DNA from: Bartonella apihabitans
Lineage (GTDB): Bacteria; Pseudomonadota; Alphaproteobacteria; Rhizobiales; Rhizobiaceae
Assembly: GCF_030758755.1 (NCBI RefSeq)
Contig: NZ_CP132387.1
Span: 620,001-684,000, forward strand
Length of the DNA stretch: 64,000 nucleotides
Direction: 5' to 3'
Each line of letters starts with the position of its first letter. Positions within the stretch are counted from its first letter, which is position 1. The position numbers and the translations under genes were made by a program. The notes beneath the pieces are model-generated. The model worked only from the letters and a program-made list of their open reading frames with translations, had not been told where the DNA came from and did no database searches. Shown piece by piece: positions 57,463-64,000 of the stretch.

Positions 57463-58554
57463 CTAGCCATCCTCTTTATGCAACAAAAAGGATATACCAA
57501 AAAATAATGCAATAACAACCGGCACCCAAGCAGCAATTACCGGAGGCACATAAGCCGCCTTACCGAATGCTTGCACAAGAACCGTAACCACATAAAGCAC
57601 GAACCCGGCAATGATTCCACCCAAAATCATCGTACGTGATTGTCCGAATCTTACAAATTTCAATGTAACAGTTGCTGCGATCAATGTCATCGCTATAAGA
57701 AGCGCAGGAAGTGCAACTAATGATTGTAGTTGCATATCGAAAGAATTGGCCGAATATCCGAATGAACGGGCAACCTCTATTTTGCGGGGCAAATCATAAA
57801 ACGGAATTGTTGCCGGATCCGCCAATTTTTCTTCGACAAATTCCGGCCGCAAATTGCTCGGAATCTTTAATTCTGTAAACAATTCAGGCTCATGACCAGC
57901 TCTGTAACGACCGCCATTTTCAAGAACCCAATAGCCCTGAACGAGGTGGGCACGAGATGTATTCAGCCAATCTTTGATCGTTTGATCATCGTTATATTCG
58001 ACGAAAGTCGCATCAATCAATGTCAGCCCGCCATCGGCAACAGATTTTGTACCTATGGTTGTAAGCCCGAAGTCGGTACGTTGCGTTAACCATGGCACAC
58101 GTTCTTTATCCACAGGCGTTTCTACATTCTTGCCTTTCCACTGGGAAAGAATTTTTTCCGATTGTGCTGTTCCCCATGCTGCAACGGGGTTAACCACCAC
58201 AACACCGAAAAGACCGAATAAAAAAGCGCCAAAACATAAAGGCGTAAGAAATTGCCATGCCGATACGCCTATAGAACGGGTTACAACAAGTTCCATTTTT
58301 CTATTAAGAGAGATCAGCGTTGCCATGGCGGAAAACAACGCTACAAACGGAAATAATTGTTGCATATTGAACGGAATGCGCAATGCCGATATTGCGAGCG
58401 CTCCGAAAGGCGAATAACCGGGTAAACCTGCAAGTCTTCCGGCATTGATCGTAAAATCGATCAAAAGAGAAAGAACAAAAATTCCCAGCAAAAAATAGAC
58501 GGTTGTCTTTACATATCGGGAGAAGAAATACCGTCCTAATGTCCATCCAATCAT
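57463..58554 (-). CDS. lptG: LPS export permease LptG
   Basis: One of two permeases that with LptB pull LPS out of the inner membrane. 363 aa with three N-terminal helices (TVYFLLGIFVLSLLIDF), a periplasmic beta-jellyroll domain (about residues 130-260) and three C-terminal helices. RKMELVVTRSIGVSAWQF is the coupling-helix segment of the YjgP/YjgQ family. Its ATG overlaps the lptF stop by four bases (ATGA), and lptD follows immediately. Confidence 0.92.
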   Translation of the reverse strand: MIGWTLGRYFFSRYVKTTVYFLLGIFVLSLLIDFTINAGRLAGLPGYSPFGALAISALRIPFNMQQLFPFVALFSAMATLISLNRKMELVVTRSIGVSAWQFLTPLCFGAFLFGLFGVVVVNPVAAWGTAQSEKILSQWKGKNVETPVDKERVPWLTQRTDFGLTTIGTKSVADGGLTLIDATFVEYNDDQTIKDWLNTSRAHLVQGYWVLENGGRYRAGHEPELFTELKIPSNLRPEFVEEKLADPATIPFYDLPRKIEVARSFGYSANSFDMQLQSLVALPALLIAMTLIAATVTLKFVRFGQSRTMILGGIIAGFVLYVVTVLVQAFGKAAYVPPVIAAWVPVVIALFFGISFLLHKEDG

Positions 58555-59741
58555 GATGCGCCCCCACTTACATCAGATTGTTTATGGCGAAAAATTCTAT
58601 CTTTCAAATGTTTTAGAGCATTCCATGTTTTGTAACCGAATTGATCAGGCAATGTCATTTTACGATTTGTCAGAAACAGAAACAGGATAAAGCAGCAAAC
58701 ACCGATCGGCAAAATGTAGAGAAGCGGTATATAAGCCAGATCATTATCGGAACGGTCGCCAAAAAAATAACCGATAGCATAGACAATAAGTGAAAGGGAA
58801 ATCGCCGAAAATGATGCAGAGATGCGCGCCTGACGTTGTGAACGTGCGTCACCGGCAACGGCCAAGGCAATCAAAGCGAAAACAATCGGGTAAAGCCAGT
58901 CGGTGAAGCGGCGATGCAATTCGGCAGTGTATTGCAAAGGCCGTCTCTGATAATAGGAGTCATTGGCATCGGGATGAAAAAGATAAACCAGCGGACGATC
59001 TTTCGGAAATATCGTTGGCGTTCCGTCACTTGCTGTAAAATCGCTCAGGTTGAATGTATAGGAGCCGAATTTGATAATCGACATGGTTCCGGCTTTATTG
59101 TCACGCCTCTGCACTTCGCCATTATTGAGGACAAGAAAATCGCCGGTATTATTGCTGATAACCGAGCCATTGACGGCGTAATAATAGAGGTCGGTCGTCG
59201 GATCACGCTGGTCGGCTATAAAAAGCCTCCCGATAGTACCATCATCATGGCGTTCCCCGATTTCCATGTAGAGATTGTCTGTCAGCTCACGAAAATTTCC
59301 TTCTTGTATGAACACATTGATCAGGTCCGAATGTGTTGTCGCCATCATTTCCCGCATTGTGATACGTGCTTGCGGGCTTATGAAGTTTGTGATGACAAAG
59401 GAAAAGATTGCAGCGAGAACGGCAAGTAGCACAATCGGTTTCCAGACGGTACTGCGAGGTGCTCCCGACGCATTGATGACAACGAGCTCTGAATCCTGAT
59501 TCATTGTCGATAATGTCTGGGCAATGGCGATAACGAGAGCAAACGGAATAACGAGCGGAATGACCGAGGGGATAAAAAGGGACGAGAATTGCAGAATAGT
59601 AAAAAGAGTCTGACCACTGGTGGTTAAAAAATTGATTCTGGACAGAACCTGAACAGTCCAGCTGATTCCTACAGCAGCGAGGAGGACTGCCATAAACAGA
59701 ACGAAAACACGTCGTAGGATGTATAATTCAATAATGCGCAT
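58551..59741 (-). CDS. lptF: LPS export permease LptF
   Basis: Partner of LptG in the LptB2FG LPS extractor. 396 aa from the ATG at 59741 (MRIIELYILRRVFVLFMAVL), which matches related proteins; the frame continues 8 codons upstream (59765) through MMRMYYPS, so the start is uncertain. NQDSELVVINASGAPRSTVWKP is the coupling helix. The C-terminal tail after the last helix is long and basic. First gene of the six-gene minus-strand operon. Confidence 0.9.
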   Translation of the reverse strand: MRIIELYILRRVFVLFMAVLLAAVGISWTVQVLSRINFLTTSGQTLFTILQFSSLFIPSVIPLVIPFALVIAIAQTLSTMNQDSELVVINASGAPRSTVWKPIVLLAVLAAIFSFVITNFISPQARITMREMMATTHSDLINVFIQEGNFRELTDNLYMEIGERHDDGTIGRLFIADQRDPTTDLYYYAVNGSVISNNTGDFLVLNNGEVQRRDNKAGTMSIIKFGSYTFNLSDFTASDGTPTIFPKDRPLVYLFHPDANDSYYQRRPLQYTAELHRRFTDWLYPIVFALIALAVAGDARSQRQARISASFSAISLSLIVYAIGYFFGDRSDNDLAYIPLLYILPIGVCCFILFLFLTNRKMTLPDQFGYKTWNALKHLKDRIFRHKQSDVSGGAS

Positions 59742-59765
59742 TGATGGATAATACATCCTCATCAC

Positions 59766-60081
59766 TGATGTTCATAATAACCACGAGTTTATGGAACCGA
59801 GTTCCATGTTTGAACCGCTCTAATTCTTTTTTCCCCTTGATAGCATGACGAGTCTAACAAGAAACAAAAAAAAATAGTTAACCGTTTCTTAATGATTTCT
59901 TTTGCCACAAGTGACGGATAAGTTGCAAGATAGCAAGGGCTATCTTGCGGCGAACGGGATAAAAAAATACATTCAGTGCCAACAAGTCACACTTTGCCGT
60001 TAAAAGGTATAAAAGAAAACTTGATCATTATGGATTTTTTCAAATCCATATTTTGCAGTAACCAGATGGCAGGAGTTATGA
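59766..60081. other. Divergent promoter region lptF / pepA
   Basis: 316 bases with no gene. It holds a perfect 10-bp inverted repeat (59925-59948). Both flanking genes read outward, so the promoters of the LPS-export operon and of pepA must lie here. A GGAG-containing ribosome-binding site (CAGGAGTT) precedes the pepA ATG. Confidence 0.6.
59925..59948. promoter_or_regulatory. Perfect inverted repeat between lptF and pepA
   Basis: GCAAGATAGC, four bases (AAGG), GCTATCTTGC: a perfect 10-bp palindrome with no T-run on either side, so not a standard terminator. Its place between two divergent promoters fits an operator, or an mRNA hairpin in one of the leaders. Confidence 0.5.
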
Positions 60082-61569
60082 ATGCAAAAAAATATTGTAA
60101 TTGAAAGCAGTACAATTTCTGCACCGAAAAAAAATGTTGTTGTCGTTCTTGTTAACGAAGACGGTAAAAGTGCTTTTGAAGTAGAAAAAATGGTTGGAAA
60201 AGCACTTGTCGACAGAATTATGAAAGTGCGTCACTTCAAAGGTGAGAAGTTGGAGCTGGTCGACGAAGTATGCGATGGAAAAAAGGGTTTTGATCGTCTG
60301 GTGCTGCTCGGGGTAGGAAACGTTGCGCAGCTTCAAGGAGATGACTGGGTGAAGCTCGGGGGCGCGACATTTGCCGCTCTGAAAGATAGCGAAGAAGCAG
60401 ATATATATCTGACTGTAGCTGGAGAAAAATTGAAAGAACAAAGCATTCTCGATTTTATTCTCGGAATACGGCTCCGTGGCTATGCGTTTGACGACTATAA
60501 AACTGTTTTGAAAAATAAAGAAAAGAAGGCGAAATCCTGTAAGATAACGCTTCAACTGGAAGATGAAAAAGCTGGGAAAATACTTCTGGAGCGGGCAAAT
60601 TCACTTGCAGATGCGGTACTTTTTGCGCGTGATCTGATCAACCAGCCTGCCAATATTCTGGGAACCAAAGAATTTGTAAAAGAAGTTGAAAAACTTGAAA
60701 AGCTTGGCGTCAATGTCGAAATTCTCGACGAAAAAGATATGAAAAAACTGGGCATGGGGGCTCTTCTTGGCGTCTCACGTGGTTCGAAACGCCCACCTTA
60801 TCTGGCGGTTATGCAGTGGCAGGGCGGAAAAACAAAAGATCGTCCATTGGCTTTCGTCGGCAAAGGGGTCGTTTTCGATTCAGGCGGAATTTCTCTGAAA
60901 TCCAGTGGCGGAATGGAAGGAATGAAAGGCGATATGGGGGGAGCAGCCGCCGTTACCGGTCTCCTGAAGGCTGCAGCTTCCCGAAAAGCCAAAGCCAATA
61001 TTGTCGGTGTTATCGGGCTTGTAGAAAATATGCCTGATGCCAATGCCCAACGTCCGGGAGATATTGTTACATCAATGTCAGGCCAGACAATCGAGGTCAT
61101 TAATACTGATGCAGAAGGCCGTTTGGTTCTGTCGGATGCGTTGTGGTACACCAAAGAACGTTTCAATCCGAAGATCATGGTCGACCTTGCAACGCTAACC
61201 GGTGCAATTATGGTGGCACTTGGCAGTGATCATGCCGGACTATTCAGCAATCAGGACGATTTGGCTCATAACCTCATCAAGGCAGGGCTTGAAACCGGTG
61301 AAAAACTCTGGCGGATGCCGTTGAACGAAACTTATGACAAATTGGTCGATTCGAAAGTGGCGGACATGAGAAATAGCTGTGGGCGTCACGCCGGTTCCAT
61401 CACTGCCGCGCAATTTTTAAAGCGTTTTGTCGGAGATACAGCCTGGGCGCATCTTGATATCGCCGGTACAGCAATAGAGTCCCCGTTAAACGAATATAAC
61501 CAGTCCTGGGCCTCGGGCTTCGGTGTTCGTTTGCTTGATCGTCTTATTCAGGATAGCTACGAGGGTTGA
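60082..61569 (+). CDS. pepA: Leucyl aminopeptidase
   Basis: Two-metal M17 aminopeptidase. The catalytic domain has GKGVVFDSGGISLK (metal Lys and Asp), MKGDMGGAAAV and the signature NTDAEGRLVLSDAL, which carries the catalytic Arg. 495 aa; N-terminal macro-like domain residues 1-160. In E. coli PepA also binds DNA, and the palindrome upstream could be of interest for that reason, an inference. holC begins one base after its stop codon. Confidence 0.95.
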   Translation: MQKNIVIESSTISAPKKNVVVVLVNEDGKSAFEVEKMVGKALVDRIMKVRHFKGEKLELVDEVCDGKKGFDRLVLLGVGNVAQLQGDDWVKLGGATFAALKDSEEADIYLTVAGEKLKEQSILDFILGIRLRGYAFDDYKTVLKNKEKKAKSCKITLQLEDEKAGKILLERANSLADAVLFARDLINQPANILGTKEFVKEVEKLEKLGVNVEILDEKDMKKLGMGALLGVSRGSKRPPYLAVMQWQGGKTKDRPLAFVGKGVVFDSGGISLKSSGGMEGMKGDMGGAAAVTGLLKAAASRKAKANIVGVIGLVENMPDANAQRPGDIVTSMSGQTIEVINTDAEGRLVLSDALWYTKERFNPKIMVDLATLTGAIMVALGSDHAGLFSNQDDLAHNLIKAGLETGEKLWRMPLNETYDKLVDSKVADMRNSCGRHAGSITAAQFLKRFVGDTAWAHLDIAGTAIESPLNEYNQSWASGFGVRLLDRLIQDSYEG

Positions 61570-61570
61570 A

Positions 61571-62020
61571 GTGGCAGAAATACTGTTCTACCACCTGACA
61601 CAATCTACGCTCGAAGACGCCTTACCGGGACTTCTCGAGCGTTCGCTGGCTCGCGACTGGAAAGTGACTATCCAGTTTATGAGCGACGAACGGCGCGATG
61701 CAATGGATTCCTATCTTTGGGTCTATTCGGATGATTCCTTTATAGGTCACGGCACTGAAAGGGATAAATACCCGAATCTTCAACCGATTTATTTGACTGT
61801 GGGGGAAGAAAATCCGAATGGTTCGCAAGTTCGTTTCATGCTTGAAGGATCAAATTGTTCTGATCCTGACAGTTACGAACGACTAGTTGTCATGTTTGAC
61901 GGTCATGACGAGGATCTGTTGGCTCAAACGCGTGAACAATGGAAAAATTATAAGGCTAAAAATCATAAATTGACTTACTGGCAGCAAACCGAAGACCGCC
62001 GATGGGAGAAAAAAGCCTGA
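61571..62020 (+). CDS. holC: DNA polymerase III subunit chi
   Basis: Clamp-loader-associated subunit that links the polymerase to single-stranded-DNA-binding protein. 149 aa with the N-terminus EILFYHLTQSTLEDALPGLL, RDWKVTIQFMSDERRDAMD, and the C-terminal RLVVMFDGHDEDLLAQTREQW, all typical. The GTG at 61571 is one base past the pepA stop. The pepA-holC pair is common in proteobacteria. The stop overlaps the next small gene's ATG (TGATG). Confidence 0.9.
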   Translation: MAEILFYHLTQSTLEDALPGLLERSLARDWKVTIQFMSDERRDAMDSYLWVYSDDSFIGHGTERDKYPNLQPIYLTVGEENPNGSQVRFMLEGSNCSDPDSYERLVVMFDGHDEDLLAQTREQWKNYKAKNHKLTYWQQTEDRRWEKKA

Positions 62021-62187
62021 TGCGTATAACTCCCGTAATTCTTATTTTTATCGGTCTTGCCGGCCTTATCTATCCGGAAAAATTTATAGAGGATGGGTCG
62101 GGCGGAGGACGATGGGTTTTTGTCATCATTATCGCATTGGGCGTCTGGACGATTTTGCGATCTGCCAGACGAAATAGCAGCCGATGA
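62020..62187 (+). CDS. Small membrane protein
   Basis: 55 residues with two predicted transmembrane helices (TPVILIFIGLAGLIYP and RWVFVIIIALGVWTIL) and a basic C-terminal tail (RSARRNSSR). No family recognised. Its ATG overlaps the holC stop and its own stop overlaps the next ATG, so it is very probably translated. Confidence 0.6.
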   Translation: MRITPVILIFIGLAGLIYPEKFIEDGSGGGRWVFVIIIALGVWTILRSARRNSSR

Positions 62188-62444
62188 ATTTTACGCGATT
62201 GGCACTTCTCGTCTGGGCTGTTTTTTTCGGCTTTGTCGTAACGTCATGGATTGGCTCGACACATCTTCTGTCCAGCACTTTTCATATTGAACGTATTGAT
62301 TTTGCGGCAAATGTTATATTCATTATAACAACGATTTTATCAGCCTTGGCGCTCAATTTGATCATACCGAAATCTATGTCGAAAAAAATAGCCGTGGTAA
62401 CATTTCTGCTGCCACTGCTATTTCTGTTCTTCTTGATAGTTTGA
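62184..62444 (+). CDS. Small membrane protein
   Basis: 86 residues with three hydrophobic segments (about residues 5-22, 42-60 and 68-86), ending LLPLLFLFFLIV. No family recognised. The ATGA overlap with the 55-residue gene indicates translational coupling in a pepA-holC-x-y operon. It ends 14 bases before the convergent MHS transporter. Confidence 0.6.
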   Translation: MNFTRLALLVWAVFFGFVVTSWIGSTHLLSSTFHIERIDFAANVIFIITTILSALALNLIIPKSMSKKIAVVTFLLPLLFLFFLIV

Positions 62445-62457
62445 TATTTTCAATTGA

Positions 62458-63747
62458 TCAGTGTGAAATCTCTTTGTCTGTAAATCCGACAAAACAGGTC
62501 AACGAAATAAACGAACACAACAATAGATAATAACCGATATAGGCGGTGCCGAAATTCTGGACGAGTGTTTCGGCAATATAAGGCGCGAATGATGCACCGA
62601 AGATTCCCGCAAGGTTGAATGTCATTGATGCACCGGTATATCTGATTGTTGTTGGAAAAAGGGGAGGCAAGGGCTGCGCCGATCGGACCATAAGTTAACC
62701 CCATCAGGCCGAGGCCGACGGCTGAAAGTATGAAGCAGCCGAACACACCTCCATCCAGAAGATAGGGCATAGAAAAAGAAAAAAGCCCGATAAAAATTGT
62801 AACCCAGATCATCAGAGTGCGGCGTCCGATACGGTCCGATATTTTTCCTGAAAACGGAATGAGAAGACCGAAGAATACGGCACCAACCATCTGGATTTCA
62901 AGCGCTTGGCCGAAAGTGAGGCTAAGGTGGTGGGTTGAATAGGATAACAAATATGCGCTGCACAGGTAGAACAAGACAAAGGTGGTCATACCGGCAAAAC
63001 TGCCGAGGAAAAGCGCCCGCGGATATTTAATAAAGACGTCGATCAATGGTACTTTGACGCGTTCGGCACGTGCAATAGCTTTTTTGAATTCGGGCGTTTC
63101 GCTGATCGAAAGGCGTACCCAAAGGCCGATAATAATCAGGATAATCGAAGCGATAAAAGGTAGCCGCCATCCCCATTCAAAACGTTGGCTTTCGCTTAAA
63201 AAATTCCACATGAACCAGAATGTACCGGCTGAAAGTATAAGTCCGATGGGGCGCCTAATTGCGGGAACATCGCATACCAACCGCGTTTTTCCTTCGGCGC
63301 ATTTTCTGTTGCCAACAAAACAGCGCCGCCCCATTCACCTCCCAGACCAAGTCCCTGACCGAAACGGCAGAGAGTTAGCAATAACGGGGCATACCAGCCG
63401 ATGGATGCATATGTCGGTAGAAAACCGATAAGAACAGTCGAGATACCCATTGTGAGCAATGCAGCGACCAGTGTCACTTTGCGACCTAATTTGTCACCAT
63501 AATGACCGAAGACGATTGATCCTAAAGGACGGGCAAAGAACGCCGCCGAAAAAATGGCGAAAGAGCTTAGAAGTGCAACAGTCGGATCACCTTTCGGAAA
63601 AAATAACACAGGAAATAGAAGTGCTGCTGCCGTTGCAAAGACATAAAAATCGAAAAACTCGATAGTCGTACCGATCATACTGGCAAGCAAAATCTGCGCA
63701 ACCGAATTATGCGGTTGGGCATTTTCTTCGATGATAGCTGTTGACAT
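62458..63747 (-). pseudogene. MHS-family transporter broken by two frameshifts
   Basis: A twelve-helix metabolite:H+ symporter, 429 aa if repaired. Pieces: 63747-about 63250 (ASMIGTTIEFFDFYVFATAA, GHYGDKLGRKVTL, RFGQGLGLGGEWGGAVL), about 63250-62664 (GLILSAGTFWFMWNF to GLTYGPIGAALAS) and about 62664-62458 (LFPTTIRYTGASMTFNLAG to the end). The first break is a lost base at the four-base run 63248-63251 (restoring APIGLILS), the second an added base at 62661-62664 (restoring ASLFPTTIR). The two cancel, so repaired length is normal. Substrate unknown. Marked pseudogene because it is dispensable, although sequence error is as likely. Confidence 0.82.
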
Positions 63748-63870
63748 GATTAGAAAGTCTCCACCCAATAAACGTAATGAAATTATAAAAACAGTTTGCA
63801 ATAGTTATAAAAATTTCGTTGTTGTGTCGAGTCTCGTTTATGCAAAAATGTTGTGAACGATAAAACAATT

Positions 63871-63902
63871 GATATGTTCGGTTTTTGATATGTTCGGTTT
63901 TT
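63871..63902. repeat. Tandem 16-bp repeat, two copies
   Basis: GATATGTTCGGTTTTT at 63871-63886 is repeated without a gap at 63887-63902. It lies about 125 bases upstream of the broken transporter on its promoter side. Confidence 0.9.
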
Positions 63903-64000
63903 GTGCCCCGACTTTGGCAGGATGGGCCTGTTCCGCTTTTTATTTTGCTTGCTTCAAGCGGGGTAGCTTTTCGGGTGTCTCGCCGGTTTTGGCGGATAAC

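Noticed and set aside
1..64000. tRNA, rRNA, CRISPR, IS or prophage genes
   Set aside because: No cloverleaf-like stretch with a GTTCGA-type loop in suitable context, no spaced repeat array, and no transposase or integrase-like protein was recognised; a dedicated search would be more sensitive.

Overview
The window looks like chromosomal DNA from an alphaproteobacterium of the Rhizobiales (Hyphomicrobiales), most likely a Bartonella/Brucella-type genome of moderate GC. The basis is gene order: DUF2062-acpS-lepB-rnc-era-recO, rpsF-rpsR-DUF2232-rplI with dnaB-radA-cvpA-purF, fabD-fabG-acpP-fabF-mltG, yicC-gmk, and lptF-lptG-lptD-surA-pdxA-ksgA. An intact panC-panB pair and an FnrN/HemN pair suggest a free-living or gut-associated member (the bee-gut Bartonella group is my best guess) rather than a strongly reduced pathogen. 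The species cannot be settled from the sequence alone.

Layout: 0-3 kb, the end of pyrE, then fnrN and hemN. 2.8-4 kb, a fosmidomycin-resistance-type MFS pump on the minus strand. 4.2-8.4 kb, the acpS-lepB-rnc-era-recO block. 9-11.4 kb, an exported haem-binding-like protein and panC-panB. 11.4-13.5 kb, a minus-strand operon (YgfZ, HD nucleotidase, tyrosine phosphatase). 13.5-15.6 kb, dihydroorotase and a HAD protein. 15.7-17.1 kb, three small minus-strand proteins. 17.4-27 kb, SRAP, cysS, DUF421, RarD, LOG, a LysM protein, an Atm1-type ABC exporter, psd and pssA. 27.4-37.7 kb, one long minus-strand run from rpsF to a short-chain dehydrogenase. 38-43.9 kb, PAP2 phosphatase, fatty-acid synthesis and mltG. 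43.9-49.4 kb, an accessory insert between mltG and yicC: a very AT-rich leader, a thiamine-diphosphate enzyme with an in-frame stop, an MHS-family transporter and an IclR regulator. 49.4-51 kb, yicC and gmk. 52-59.8 kb, the LPS-export/pdxA/ksgA operon on the minus strand. 60-62.4 kb, pepA-holC and two tiny membrane proteins. 62.4-63.8 kb, a broken MHS transporter.

The most striking property is not a new system but the number of broken reading frames. At least eleven one-base gains or losses, most in or beside runs of two to five identical bases, split lepB, rnc, era, pssA, cvpA, radA, mltG, pdxA (twice) and the last transporter (twice); a twelfth is likely at the start of the fosmidomycin pump. 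Restoring one base in each case gives a protein of normal length. Because lepB and era are essential in most bacteria, uncorrected homopolymer errors are the most economical explanation. The C-to-T type stop codon in the thiamine-diphosphate enzyme is a different kind of change and may be a true mutation.

No rRNA, tRNA, CRISPR array, insertion sequence or prophage gene was recognised. Several short two-copy tandem repeats (15-25 bp) and a 17-bp array that runs into the panC start codon are listed, together with hairpins that could be terminators or operators. I found no convincing undescribed multi-gene system; the insert at 43.9-49.4 kb is the best accessory candidate.
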